A DNA stretch of 64,000 nt from Thermococcus sp. MAR1 (GTDB taxonomy: Archaea > Methanobacteriota_B > Thermococci > Thermococcales > Thermococcaceae), in contig NZ_SNUF01000001.1 in the NCBI RefSeq assembly GCF_012027305.1, positions 372,001 to 436,000 of the forward strand, in the 5' to 3' direction. The notes beneath the pieces were generated by a model. That model saw nothing but the letters and a program-made list of their open reading frames with translations, did no database searches and was not told where the DNA came from. Below are positions 35,043 through 43,189 of this stretch, piece after piece (positions within the stretch are counted from its first letter, which is position 1; every line of letters starts with the position of its first letter). The position numbers were made by a program, and so were the translations under genes.

Positions 35043-35942
35043 ATGAAGTACAGCCGTATAGCGGTTAGGCTCTTTGAGAGGGAGGGGGAGGACACGTTCT
35101 ACGACCCCGTTTACCATGGCAGGACTCTCAAGGTTTTCGGAATGGACGAATGGCCGGGAAAGGCCCTTAAGTACCTGGTGGATAGATACCGGGAGATTGA
35201 TTACGGGACCGTTATCTTCGACACTGAGGGGGACTTTCCGGAGGATGGGTTTGACACCATCATCCGGGTGAAGGACGGCGAGGGAACGGGCCTTGACCCG
35301 ATAGCCCTTGCGAGGAAGGGCCTTTTGGACGGCTACACCGCGGCAACGATAGTCCAGACCGTCTATGGGTTGGACAGAACCCTGACGGAGAGGCTCTACG
35401 CTGACTTCCTTGCCGGGAAGGTGAGGAGCGTTCCAGAGGCCATGAAGTCGGACGGAAAGTACGCCGAGGTTATCAGGGAAAGCTACACGCCCCTGGACGA
35501 GGCATTCTACTCTGGAAAGCCTCCTGAGTTCGGAAAGAACATCCTGGTGGAGCTGGGGGAGACCTACAGCATAACAATGGCTGGTATAGCTTTTCTGGTT
35601 GTGAGCGCGGTGATTAGACACAGGAGGAACACCATGATAGGTGTCAACGATGCGGCCGTTTTGGCCTACACAACAGCCGGTGGTGCCGCCATACCGTTAA
35701 TAACGAGGCCCATAAGGGCGAGGGTGACGGTCCTCGCAACTCAGTACGCGATAGACTCGATAATGAACTTGGCTGGCCCGAGCTTGGTTCTCTACCACGA
35801 CCCTGACACTCAGAGCGTTATCTACGAGACGAACGGAGTTCCACCCGGCCCGATGAGGAAGCACGTCCACAAGGGAGAGGCGGCCTTTATCTACCGCACT
35901 CCGGAGACGATAAACGTGGAGTGGGGGGAGCTACCCCGCTGA
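35043..35942 (+). CDS. Conserved archaeal protein of unknown function
   Basis: A 299-residue cytoplasmic protein that I do not recognise with confidence. Visible features: YGTVIFDTEGDF (about 56-67) looks like a Walker B strand, and IIRVKDGEGTGLDPIALARKGL resembles the region following it in HerA/VirB4-type ATPases, but there is no Walker A motif in the protein. A hydrophobic stretch (ITMAGIAFLVVSAVI, about 182-196) is present and could be buried rather than membrane-spanning. ATG 35043 follows CGGTGA; GTG 35034 overlaps that site. It follows the NAD-kinase-like gene by 54 bases with a TATA-like GTTTATAGG between. Confidence 0.65.
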   Translation: MKYSRIAVRLFEREGEDTFYDPVYHGRTLKVFGMDEWPGKALKYLVDRYREIDYGTVIFDTEGDFPEDGFDTIIRVKDGEGTGLDPIALARKGLLDGYTAATIVQTVYGLDRTLTERLYADFLAGKVRSVPEAMKSDGKYAEVIRESYTPLDEAFYSGKPPEFGKNILVELGETYSITMAGIAFLVVSAVIRHRRNTMIGVNDAAVLAYTTAGGAAIPLITRPIRARVTVLATQYAIDSIMNLAGPSLVLYHDPDTQSVIYETNGVPPGPMRKHVHKGEAAFIYRTPETINVEWGELPR

Positions 35943-35988
35943 TTTACCTTTTCTTGAACGGCAGTCTTTCAAAAGGAAAAGAGGGAAA

Positions 35989-37185
35989 TCACTTCAGGCT
36001 CCTCACCAGCTCCTCCATGACGCCGAGGAAAGTCTCGACCTCCTCAATGCTGTTGTAGACGTGGAACGAGGCCCTCACCGTGCCGTTTATTCCGAGCTTC
36101 TTCATCACCGGTAACGCGCAGTGATGGCCGGAACGAACCATTATATTGTTCTCGTCGAGTATTGCTGCAACGTCGTGAGGGTGAAGCGGAGGAACGTTGA
36201 AGCTCACCACACCGGCGTGCTTCTTCAGGTCTCTCGGCCCGTACCAGGGAATTTCGAGTTCATCGAGCCCCTTGGTTATGCGCTTGACGAGTTTATGCTC
36301 CTGCCTTTCAATCTTGTCTATCCCGATCCGCTCGATGTACCTTATTCCGGCGGCGAGGCCTATCGCACCGCCTATGTTTGGGGTTCCCGCTTCGAACCTC
36401 TCCGGCGGTCCGGTCAGCTTATAGGAGTCGAGCTCAACGTCCTCTATCGTTCCCCCACCTATCAATGGAGGTTCAAAGGTATCGAAGAACTCCTCGTTGA
36501 TGTAGAGGACTCCAATTCCCGTCGGTCCCATCGGCCCCTTGTGGCCCGAGAAGGCAAGAAAGTCCGCGTGGAGCTTCTTCACGTCCACTTCCATGTGGCC
36601 GGCACTCTGGGCGGCGTCAACCACAAAGATGGTCCCCTCTTCCTTTGCCATCTTCCCGAGCTCCTCAACCTCATGGATAACGCCCAGGGCGTTGGAAACG
36701 TGCTGAACGGCAACGAGCTTTGCACCTTTAATCTTCCTCTCAGCGTCGCTCAAATCCAGGTTGCCCTCGTTGTCTCCTTCAATGAACTCAAGCCTTAGTC
36801 CGAGCTTTTTAGCCAGCCTCTGCCAGGGGAGTAAATCTGAGTGGTGCTCGTAGGGAGTCGTCACTATCTTGTCTCCGGGCTTGAAGAGGTGCTCAAGGCC
36901 GAGGGCGACGAGGTTTAAACTCTCGCTCGTGTTCTTGGTGAAGACGATCTCTTCAAAGCGCGCATTGAGGAAATCCGCAACGATTTTCCTGCTCTCCTCG
37001 TACCTGTGGGTCGCCATCTGGGAGAGCCTGTGTATCCCCCTGTGGACGTTGGCGCGGTATCTAAGATAGTACTCGTCCATCGCCTCCACAACCGGCCTCG
37101 GCGTGAGCGAAGTGGCCGTGTTGTCGAAGTATATGACTTCCCCTGTCAGCGGGATGTCCTTTCTAACATCCTCCGGAATCCTCAT
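35989..37185 (-). CDS. Cysteine desulfurase (class V aminotransferase, SufS/CsdA type)
   Basis: A PLP enzyme that takes sulfur from cysteine for iron-sulfur cluster or thio-cofactor assembly. The 398 residues include the PLP-binding histidine region YEHHSDLLPW, QSAGHMEVD, the Schiff-base lysine in FSGHKGPMGPTG (about 230) and the persulfide cysteine in RSGHHCALP (about 361), the short-loop group II arrangement. ATG 37185 overlaps the stop of gene 37182-37475 as ATGA and follows GGAGGTGA. Co-transcription with that gene and a SurR-like site upstream suggest that sulfur trafficking is controlled together with hydrogenase maturation. Confidence 0.95.
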   Translation of the reverse strand: MRIPEDVRKDIPLTGEVIYFDNTATSLTPRPVVEAMDEYYLRYRANVHRGIHRLSQMATHRYEESRKIVADFLNARFEEIVFTKNTSESLNLVALGLEHLFKPGDKIVTTPYEHHSDLLPWQRLAKKLGLRLEFIEGDNEGNLDLSDAERKIKGAKLVAVQHVSNALGVIHEVEELGKMAKEEGTIFVVDAAQSAGHMEVDVKKLHADFLAFSGHKGPMGPTGIGVLYINEEFFDTFEPPLIGGGTIEDVELDSYKLTGPPERFEAGTPNIGGAIGLAAGIRYIERIGIDKIERQEHKLVKRITKGLDELEIPWYGPRDLKKHAGVVSFNVPPLHPHDVAAILDENNIMVRSGHHCALPVMKKLGINGTVRASFHVYNSIEEVETFLGVMEELVRSLK

Positions 37186-37475
37186 GAAATCACCTCCAGA
37201 ACTCCAGCGCAGTCGTATATGATTCGAGCGAGCTCCTCACCCTTCTTTGCGTCCTCTAGGAGCTTGATTATTATCTTGCCGCTGGGATAGACGCTCGTTT
37301 CGTAGTCGTCGATCTCAAGAATCAGCATCATTCCGGGCAGGAGCTTCTTCACGGTGTAACCCTTCTCCTTCAAGCACTGGGCTGTTCTCGTGAGGTCTAT
37401 CTTTACCTGGCGCTCCCAGGAGTAGCCGCTTATGACGATGCCCTTCATGGTTACACAGGGTTTTGCTATTATCAT
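37182..37475 (-). CDS. Small conserved protein co-transcribed with cysteine desulfurase, unknown
   Basis: A 97-residue alpha/beta protein not recognised. It begins MIIAKPCVTMKGIVISGYSW, with strands separated by an amphipathic helix (KIDLTRTAQCLKEKG), and ends with a strand-turn (YETSVYPSGKIIIKLL) and a helix containing Cys (YDCAGVL). Three cysteines (about residues 7, 34 and 89) are available, which might carry sulfur. ATG 37475 follows GGTGAGAG. The stop overlaps the desulfurase start, so translation is coupled. A sulfur-acceptor or regulatory partner is a reasonable guess from context only. Confidence 0.75.
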   Translation of the reverse strand: MIIAKPCVTMKGIVISGYSWERQVKIDLTRTAQCLKEKGYTVKKLLPGMMLILEIDDYETSVYPSGKIIIKLLEDAKKGEELARIIYDCAGVLEVIS

Positions 37476-37506
37476 ACTCTCACCGGTTCGAAATTGGAAA
37501 AAGGGC

Positions 37507-37514
37507 CTTATACG
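37507..37514 (-). promoter_or_regulatory. TATA-like element of the cysteine desulfurase operon
   Basis: Minus-strand GTATAAGG lies about 32-39 bases before the ATG at 37475, with the SurR-like site just upstream. Confidence 0.5.
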
Positions 37515-37523
37515 GCTTTCCTA

Positions 37524-37540
37524 AACCGAAGGTTAAGGAC
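37524..37540 (-). promoter_or_regulatory. SurR-like site upstream of the cysteine desulfurase operon (one mismatch)
   Basis: Minus strand GTC-CTT-AAC-CTTCG-GTT, differing from GTTn3AACn5GTT only in the third base. It lies about ten bases upstream of the TATA-like element, the position expected for activation. Confidence 0.55.
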
Positions 37541-37564
37541 AAAAGTGGGAATCGGGAAAAGGGC

Positions 37565-38581
37565 TCAGCAGACCCTCGGAACAGGGTCTCCTGCTGGAGG
37601 CTCCAAAAAGCGTTTTCCGCCTATGCCGGTCTCGACCAGAACCTTGCCCCTGTAGTCTCCTATGACCTCGCCGATTATCGCCGCGTTCTTCCCTTTTTCT
37701 GTGCCCCTCATGGCCTCCAGTGCCTCTTCCGCGTGCTCTCTGGCAACAATAATCACGACCTTGCCCTCGTTGGCAACGTCGAAGGGGCTTATGCCCAGCA
37801 TGTCGCTCGCTGCCCTGACTTCCGGCCTGACCGGCACATCGGCTTCCCTTATGAGTATTCCCACGTTGGCCTTTCTCGCCATCTCGTTGAGCGCATTGCT
37901 GAGCCCGCCCCTCGTGGGGTCTTTCATTGCATGGATGTTCTCCCAGCCAATGGCTTTGGCAACCCCCTCAACCACCTCCCAGATTGGAGCCACGTCGCTT
38001 TCCAGCTGTGTCTCGAAGGCTATTCCCTCCCTGTGGCTCATTAAGGCGATGCCATGGTCGCCTACCGTTCCGCTGATTAAAACCAAGTCGCCGACCTTCG
38101 CTCCGGCGTCGCTTATCGGCCTCTCGGCTATTCCAATCCCCGCTGTTATGACGAAGATTCCTATCCCGTCCTCAACAACTTTGGTGTCGCCGGTGACGAT
38201 TGGAACGGGGACTTCCCTTGCAGTTTCGTCCATCGAGTTCAGGATTCTCTTCAGGTCTTCGCCGTCGAAGCCTTCGCCGATTATCATGGAGTTGGCCAGG
38301 GCGAGGGGCTTCGCGCCCATTACCGCCAAGTCGTTCACGGTTCCGCTGACGGCTAATCTTCCGATGTCTCCGCCGGGGAAGAATAGGGGCCTGACTGTGT
38401 GGCCGTCTATTGTAAAGACGAGGTGCTTATTGCCGAAGGGTATAGTTGCACCATCGTCGAGCTGGTCAAGTCCGATTCCACCGGCAGATTTCAGGCTGAG
38501 ATTTTTGAGTATGACGTCCCTCAGGAGCTCCTCCATTATTTCCCCGCCCGCTCCGTGTTCTAGCTTTATCTTCTCCACCAT
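37565..38581 (-). CDS. hypE: Hydrogenase expression/formation protein HypE
   Basis: Dehydrates the carbamoyl group transferred by HypF to its C-terminal cysteine, making the cyanide ligands of the [NiFe] active site. The product has the N-terminal HGAGGEIMEELL, the PurM-like ATP-binding region (GDTKVVEDGIGIFVITAGIG) and the diagnostic C-terminus PVPRVC, whose last residue carries the thiocyanate. About 338 residues. ATG 38581 follows GGAGGA with suitable spacing; ATG 38587 overlaps the preceding HEPN gene stop and is the alternative. It is the last gene of a run with MNT and HEPN genes downstream of hypF. Confidence 0.96.
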   Translation of the reverse strand: MVEKIKLEHGAGGEIMEELLRDVILKNLSLKSAGGIGLDQLDDGATIPFGNKHLVFTIDGHTVRPLFFPGGDIGRLAVSGTVNDLAVMGAKPLALANSMIIGEGFDGEDLKRILNSMDETAREVPVPIVTGDTKVVEDGIGIFVITAGIGIAERPISDAGAKVGDLVLISGTVGDHGIALMSHREGIAFETQLESDVAPIWEVVEGVAKAIGWENIHAMKDPTRGGLSNALNEMARKANVGILIREADVPVRPEVRAASDMLGISPFDVANEGKVVIIVAREHAEEALEAMRGTEKGKNAAIIGEVIGDYRGKVLVETGIGGKRFLEPPAGDPVPRVC

Positions 38582-38583
38582 AC

Positions 38584-38976
38584 TCATTCCTCCAGAAAGC
38601 CCTTGGATGAGAGGTATTCTTTCGTGAATGCGAGGAACTCTTCGGCGCGCCTTATGTTCTCGCGCGCCTCTTCCTCGGTTATATCCACCACAAAAGAGTA
38701 ATCCGCCGTCTGCCTGAGGTTGAATGCAGTTCGCAGGTGTGTGAAAAACTTATGAGGAACCTCACCTGTTTTAATAAACTCTCTCCCGAAGAGCGCTATT
38801 AGGGCAGAATGCTTTGAGACGCTGATGCCTTTTGTCAGGAGGAGGGCCTCCGAGCAGTAGAACATTGTGTAGTATGCCCTCGATAGTGCGAATCCATAGA
38901 ACCCCCTCTTCAGCAGAATTTTAGCCGCTTCAAGGCTTTCCTGGGCCTTTTTCAAGATTTCCTTGTATTGCTTCAT
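38584..38976 (-). CDS. HEPN-domain protein (toxin-like partner of MNT)
   Basis: A 130-residue all-helical HEPN protein, the RNase-type partner of MNT nucleotidyltransferases. Visible features are the first helix with KKAQESLEAAKILLKRGFYGFALSRAYYTMFYCSEALLL-like pattern (about 8-46), typical of the family, and the SKHSALIALFGREF segment. The catalytic R-x4-6-H motif is not clear, so activity is uncertain. ATG 38976 overlaps the end of the MNT gene as ATGA; the stop lies close to or overlapping the hypE start. Confidence 0.85.
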   Translation of the reverse strand: MKQYKEILKKAQESLEAAKILLKRGFYGFALSRAYYTMFYCSEALLLTKGISVSKHSALIALFGREFIKTGEVPHKFFTHLRTAFNLRQTADYSFVVDITEEEARENIRRAEEFLAFTKEYLSSKGFLEE

Positions 38977-39299
38977 ACCTTGATGCCCTCCGCCTGGACG
39001 TTTTGAATCAAAGGATCATATTTCATTTTCCTGCTGAGAGGATATACGATCAGCGAGACGACGATTCCCCTCTCCAGAACGTATCTATCCGTTACTTCGG
39101 TTAGCTTATCGTGCTCTTTGAGCGTTAGCTTTCTCCTCACCACCACGAGAACGTCAACGTCGCTGTCTTCCCTTGCTTCTCCCCTCGCGTACGAGCCGAA
39201 GAGTATGACCTCCACCAGGTCATCTCCGAGGATTTCCTCCAGCTTTTCCTTAACCTCACGGAGGATCTTTTCCAGCTCGTCTCTCTGGATTACCGGCAT
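38973..39299 (-). CDS. MNT-type minimal nucleotidyltransferase (antitoxin-like)
   Basis: A 108-residue DNA polymerase-beta-fold nucleotidyltransferase. The active-site motif ILFGSYARGEAREDSDVDVLVVV (about 37-59) has GSYARG followed by the DxD pair. Such proteins modify and silence the adjacent HEPN toxin. ATG 39299 follows GGGTGTGG; a GTG at 39308 is less likely. A 12-base palindrome lies just upstream. Confidence 0.88.
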   Translation of the reverse strand: MPVIQRDELEKILREVKEKLEEILGDDLVEVILFGSYARGEAREDSDVDVLVVVRRKLTLKEHDKLTEVTDRYVLERGIVVSLIVYPLSRKMKYDPLIQNVQAEGIKV

Positions 39300-39314
39300 C
39301 AACCACACCCATTT

Positions 39315-39326
39315 ACACAGTTGTGT
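39315..39326. promoter_or_regulatory. Perfect 12-base palindrome upstream of the MNT-HEPN pair
   Basis: ACACAGTTGTGT lies 16-27 bases before the MNT start and in the short gap after hypF. It could be an autoregulatory operator of the toxin-antitoxin pair. Confidence 0.35.
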
Positions 39327-39346
39327 TTTTTAGTTAAATCCTTATC

Positions 39347-41665
39347 TCACAGCATCAAATCCTCCCTCGTCAGGTAGCCCTCAAGGTAAAGCCCTCCGAG
39401 GAAGGCCTGGCCGACGTTTATTCCGTTGTCGCCGCGCGGGACCTCGTGTGTTGTGTGGAACTTCAGGCCAGCGGCCTCTACTATTTTCCTGGCGGTCTTG
39501 ACTATGAGCTCGTTGTAGGCAACGCCGCCGCTTATTCCGACGTTCTTGACACCGAACTCTCTTGCCCTCTCCACAGCTGTTTCAGCGAAGGCCCTTCCAA
39601 GGGCGAGGTGTGCCGAGTAGGCTATGTCCGCGGGACTGGCGGTGTCAATGACGTCGAGTGCCTGCGAGAATAGCTCCTCAACCTTTATCAGCTCTCCCTC
39701 CACCGGAACCTCAAACTTCAGGTCGTTCTTGCCGCGCATCGCGAAGCTTTCCAGCTTCATTGCCGGCTCGCCCTCGTAGTGCCTTCTGTACGCCACGTTG
39801 AGGAGAACCGAGAGGGCGTCGAGGACCCTACCGGTTGAGGATGCGTAGCTCGTGTTGACCTCCTTCGCCAGCTGGGTCAGCACGACGTTGAACTCTACCT
39901 TTCCATAGCGGAGGCCCTCGATGGCCTTCGGGCAGCACCCCCCTATTATCCCCTCGAGCTCATCTATGCTATAGACCTTGCTCAGGATTCCCATCAGGGC
40001 CCTCAGCGGGTAGTAGCTGGCCAAATCGCCACCTGGGAGCGGGTAGTAGTCTATGTGGGCCAATCTTTCAACATCCTCGTAGCTCAGGTAGAGAACCTCT
40101 CCTCCCCAGGTGTGGCCGTCCGTCCCGTAGCCGACGCCGTCAACGGCTATACCTATCATCTCGTCCAGCTTCCTCTCGGCCAAAACGCTCGCTATGTGTG
40201 CGTAGTGGTGCTGCACCTGGAGGAACTCCACGTTTAGCTCGTTTGCCATCTCCATGGCGAGTTTAGTGGTGTTGTAGCTCGGGTGAAGGTCGGCTATAAT
40301 GAGGTCGAACTCGTTCACGCGGAGAATTCTCTTGAAGTGTTCTATGGCCTTCTCCATGAACTCAAGGACTTCGATCTTCGAGGTGTTCCCGATGTACTGG
40401 CTTGGGTAGACTTTCCCGTTTTTAGCAACGCCAAAGGCGTTGAGAAGCTCGGCTCCCACTGCCAAGCCACGGTAGCTGAAGGGAATCTCTATGGGCAGCG
40501 GCACGAAGCCGCGGGAGCGCCTTATCACCGCTCTCCTCCCGTTGACGAACCTGATGACGCTGTCATCCGCGCGGTTGAGTATCTCCCTGTTGTGGAGGAG
40601 GAAGTAGTCGGCAACGTCCTTTAACTCCTCGAAGGCCCGGTCGTTGTCCTTCACCATGGGCATGCCCGGGTAGTTGGCCGAGGTCATCACGTAGACTTTG
40701 CTTTTGCTCCAGTGGAAGAGTATGTAATGAGTTCCCGCGTAGGGGAGCATGACGCCTATGGTGTGCAGTCCCGGTGCGAGGTTTTCAGGCAGGGGAAACG
40801 GCTCCTTCTTGCGGAGGGTTATTATCGGTCTCCTGTAGGAGGTCAGCTCCTCAAGTTCTTCCCTGCTTAAAAAGGCGAACTCCTCAACCGTTTCGACGTC
40901 CTTCGCCATTATCGCGAAGGGCTTCTGCGGCCTGTGGGTTCTCCGTCTCAGCTCCGCGACTGCCTCCTCGTTGGCGGCGTCACAGGCAAGGTGGATCCCG
41001 CCTATCCCCTTGATGGCGACGATGTATCCCCTATCTATCAGCTCCGCCGCCCTCTTCAGCGGGTCTCCAATGATTTCCTCCCCGTCGTTCGTGTAGAGGC
41101 GGTAACTCGGCCCGCAGACTGGACAGCAGACGGGTTCGGCATGATAGCGTCTGTTGAGTGGGTCTTTATATTCACCCTCGCAGTAGCCGCACATCGGAAA
41201 CTCTCTCATCGTCGTGTTGATTCTATCGTAGGGGAGGTCTTCGATGATTGTAAACCTGGGTCCGCAGTTGGTGCAGACTATGAATGGGTACATGTAGCGC
41301 TTGTCGGTCGGGTCAAATAGCTCTCTCAGACAGTCGTCACATATCGCTATGTCCGGTGGGATTATTGAATCCCCACCTTCTCCGCCCTGGGAGCTCTTCT
41401 CGATGTAAAAGCGGTCGAAGCCCTGTGGGGGGAGCTCCTTCTTCTTTATCGTCTCTATCCGCGCGAGTGGGGGAAGCTTCTCCCTGAGGTCTCGCAGAAA
41501 AGACTCTATGTCCTCCTCCCTGCCCTCAACGACGATCTCAACGCCGGCATCGCCGAGGTTCTTGACGTAGCCCCTCAGGCTGTGCTCGTGGGCTATCCTG
41601 TAGACGAAGGGCCGGAATCCGACGGCCTGAACGATGCCCTGAACGTGAAGCCTGTAAGCTTTCAT
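39347..41665 (-). CDS. hypF: Carbamoyltransferase HypF
   Basis: Transfers carbamoyl from carbamoyl phosphate to HypE for cyanide ligand synthesis. The 772 residues comprise an acylphosphatase domain (about 1-90; GIVQAVGFRPFVYR), a zinc-finger pair with CDDCLREL, CTNCGPRFT, CGYCEGEYKD and CCPVCGPSY (about 105-190), a YrdC-like domain (about 195-380) and the C-terminal Kae1-like domain (LQVQHHYAHIASVLAE, VGVDGVGYG-type metal site). ATG 41665 follows GGTGAGAGG. A perfect SurR-like site and a TATA element lie upstream. Confidence 0.97.
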   Translation of the reverse strand: MKAYRLHVQGIVQAVGFRPFVYRIAHEHSLRGYVKNLGDAGVEIVVEGREEDIESFLRDLREKLPPLARIETIKKKELPPQGFDRFYIEKSSQGGEGGDSIIPPDIAICDDCLRELFDPTDKRYMYPFIVCTNCGPRFTIIEDLPYDRINTTMREFPMCGYCEGEYKDPLNRRYHAEPVCCPVCGPSYRLYTNDGEEIIGDPLKRAAELIDRGYIVAIKGIGGIHLACDAANEEAVAELRRRTHRPQKPFAIMAKDVETVEEFAFLSREELEELTSYRRPIITLRKKEPFPLPENLAPGLHTIGVMLPYAGTHYILFHWSKSKVYVMTSANYPGMPMVKDNDRAFEELKDVADYFLLHNREILNRADDSVIRFVNGRRAVIRRSRGFVPLPIEIPFSYRGLAVGAELLNAFGVAKNGKVYPSQYIGNTSKIEVLEFMEKAIEHFKRILRVNEFDLIIADLHPSYNTTKLAMEMANELNVEFLQVQHHYAHIASVLAERKLDEMIGIAVDGVGYGTDGHTWGGEVLYLSYEDVERLAHIDYYPLPGGDLASYYPLRALMGILSKVYSIDELEGIIGGCCPKAIEGLRYGKVEFNVVLTQLAKEVNTSYASSTGRVLDALSVLLNVAYRRHYEGEPAMKLESFAMRGKNDLKFEVPVEGELIKVEELFSQALDVIDTASPADIAYSAHLALGRAFAETAVERAREFGVKNVGISGGVAYNELIVKTARKIVEAAGLKFHTTHEVPRGDNGINVGQAFLGGLYLEGYLTREDLML

Positions 41666-41698
41666 TCCTCTCACCGGTTTCTTCTTCGTAATTCGGGC

Positions 41699-41707
41699 CT
41701 TTATAGG
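41699..41707 (-). promoter_or_regulatory. TATA-like element of hypF
   Basis: Minus-strand CTATAAAGG, about 34-42 bases before the hypF ATG and just downstream of the SurR-like site. Confidence 0.55.
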
Positions 41708-41714
41708 TTTCTAA

Positions 41715-41731
41715 AACCAAAAGTTAAAAAC
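41715..41731 (-). promoter_or_regulatory. SurR-like site upstream of hypF (perfect consensus)
   Basis: Minus strand GTT-TTT-AAC-TTTTG-GTT, an exact GTTn3AACn5GTT. It is immediately upstream of the TATA-like element, the activating position. Confidence 0.75.
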
Positions 41732-41757
41732 CGGAGAGGAGTTTTCAACCTTTGGTG

Positions 41758-42876
41758 TCAGAACAAAGCTCCGTACTTGTAGAAGATGCTGCATGTTCCC
41801 TCGTAGGAGACCATGCACGGCCCTATTGGACTCCTCGGCGTGCAGGTCTTGCCGAAGTGCGGGCACTGTGGGGGTAGCGCCAGACCGCGAAGGATGGCGC
41901 CGCAGATGCAGCCCTTTTCGAGGTCTGGAAGCTCCGGAACCTCCGGATCGTAGTACGTCCTTATCTCCAGCTCCTTCCACTCCTTCCTAAGCTCAAGTCC
42001 GCTTTCGGGTATGGTCCCGAGGGCGCGCCACCTGGCGTCCTTGACTTCGAAGAACTTCTCGATGAGCCTCTGAGCCGTTACGTTGCCCTCGTACTTGACA
42101 ACCCTCGTGTACTCGTTGAGTATCCTGACCTCGCCGTTCTTAACCATCCGTATGAGGAGCAGAATAGCCATCAGCATGTCCACCGGTTCAAAGCCCGCTA
42201 TGACCTGCGGTATGCCGTAGTCGGTCGTTATGTACTCCCAGCCCCTTACGCCGATTATCGTTGAGACGTGACCAGGGTCTATGAGTCCGTGGAAGCGCGT
42301 TCCGGCCTTCACGAGGGCCTCAACGGCCGGGGGAGTTAGGCGGTGGACGGAGTATATCTTGAAGTTCTCTAGGCCTTCTTCAACGACGGCGTTCAGCATT
42401 CCAGCGGCGGGAGCCGTTGTCGTCTCAAAGCCGGGACTGAAGTGGACGACGGTTCTCTCCGGGTTCTCTTTGGCTATCTTGTAGGTGTCAAATATTGAGT
42501 AAACAACGCGCACGTCGTAACCCTCGCCCCTCAAATCCGCGAAGCTCCCGAGGGGAGTTGGTATTTTGTACATGTCGCCAAAGGTGGTCAGGATTATCCT
42601 CTCTCCCTCCGCGTAGGCCTCCTTCATAATCTCGCGCATCTTGACGATGTCCTCGACCGGAGTTATACAGACAGGACAGCCCGGCCCGCTGACTATCTTG
42701 ACGTTCTCCGGAAGGAGGGAGCGTATCCCGGAGCGGGTTACAGTGTCTTCGTGCGTTCCGCAGACGTGCATGAACCGGAGCTCATCGAGGCCCTTCGCCT
42801 CCTCACGTATCTTCCTCACGACCTTCTGGGCCAGCTCCCTGTCCTTGAAGGCGTTCAGGACGTCAGTCACGTTCAT
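41758..42876 (-). CDS. hypD: Hydrogenase formation protein HypD
   Basis: Iron-sulfur scaffold on which, with HypC, the Fe(CN)2CO unit is assembled. The 372 residues contain the active-site motifs FMHVCGTHEDT (about 38-48), GPGCPVC (about 69-75) and PGFETTTAP (about 152-160), and the C-terminal cysteine-rich cluster CICGAILRGL, CPHFGKTC, CMVSYEGTC, which binds the 4Fe-4S centre. ATG 42876 overlaps the hypC stop as ATGA and follows GGAGGG; the frame to 42906 lies inside hypC. Confidence 0.97.
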   Translation of the reverse strand: MNVTDVLNAFKDRELAQKVVRKIREEAKGLDELRFMHVCGTHEDTVTRSGIRSLLPENVKIVSGPGCPVCITPVEDIVKMREIMKEAYAEGERIILTTFGDMYKIPTPLGSFADLRGEGYDVRVVYSIFDTYKIAKENPERTVVHFSPGFETTTAPAAGMLNAVVEEGLENFKIYSVHRLTPPAVEALVKAGTRFHGLIDPGHVSTIIGVRGWEYITTDYGIPQVIAGFEPVDMLMAILLLIRMVKNGEVRILNEYTRVVKYEGNVTAQRLIEKFFEVKDARWRALGTIPESGLELRKEWKELEIRTYYDPEVPELPDLEKGCICGAILRGLALPPQCPHFGKTCTPRSPIGPCMVSYEGTCSIFYKYGALF

Positions 42877-43097
42877 CCCTCCAGGGCTCTCTCCACTTCG
42901 GCCCATGCCTCGAGTATCTCCAGTGCCCTTTCCTCGTCGAGCCTCTCTATTGCGAAACCCGTGTGAACTATGACGTAGTCCCCGACCCCCACCTCAGGGA
43001 GCAGATCGAGGCGAACCTCCCTCCTCACTCCTCCAAAGTCTACAACTGCGGTTTTTCCTGTGATTTCGATTATCCTTCCTGGAATCGCTAGGCACAT
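42873..43097 (-). CDS. hypC: Hydrogenase assembly chaperone HypC
   Basis: A 74-residue chaperone that carries the iron unit from HypD to the hydrogenase large subunit. The conserved N-terminus MCLAIPGRI with the essential Cys2 is intact, followed by VDFGGVRREV and VGDYVIVHTGFAIERLDEE, the family pattern. ATG 43097 follows GGTGAG. It is co-transcribed with hypD. Confidence 0.97.
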   Translation of the reverse strand: MCLAIPGRIIEITGKTAVVDFGGVRREVRLDLLPEVGVGDYVIVHTGFAIERLDEERALEILEAWAEVERALEG

Positions 43098-43137
43098 TTT
43101 CTCTCACCTGTGATTAGTTCTCACAGGCCTTTTTAGG

Positions 43138-43146
43138 GATTTTTTA
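43138..43146 (-). promoter_or_regulatory. TATA-like element of hypC
   Basis: Minus-strand TTTAAAAAA, about 41-49 bases before the hypC ATG, directly downstream of the SurR-like site. The same AT-rich block reads TTTTTTAAA on the plus strand and may serve mobA. Confidence 0.45.
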
Positions 43147-43163
43147 AACCTCTGGTTTTCAAC
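43147..43163 (-). promoter_or_regulatory. SurR-like site between hypC and mobA (perfect consensus)
   Basis: Minus strand GTT-GAA-AAC-CAGAG-GTT, exact to GTTn3AACn5GTT. It is upstream of the hypC TATA-like element (activating) and downstream of the possible mobA one (potentially repressing). Confidence 0.75.
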
Positions 43164-43189
43164 CGTCAACCCTAAAAGCCCGGAGTCCA

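Noticed and set aside
35043-35942. HerA-type ATPase
   Set aside because: A Walker-B-like strand is visible but there is no Walker A motif anywhere in the protein.
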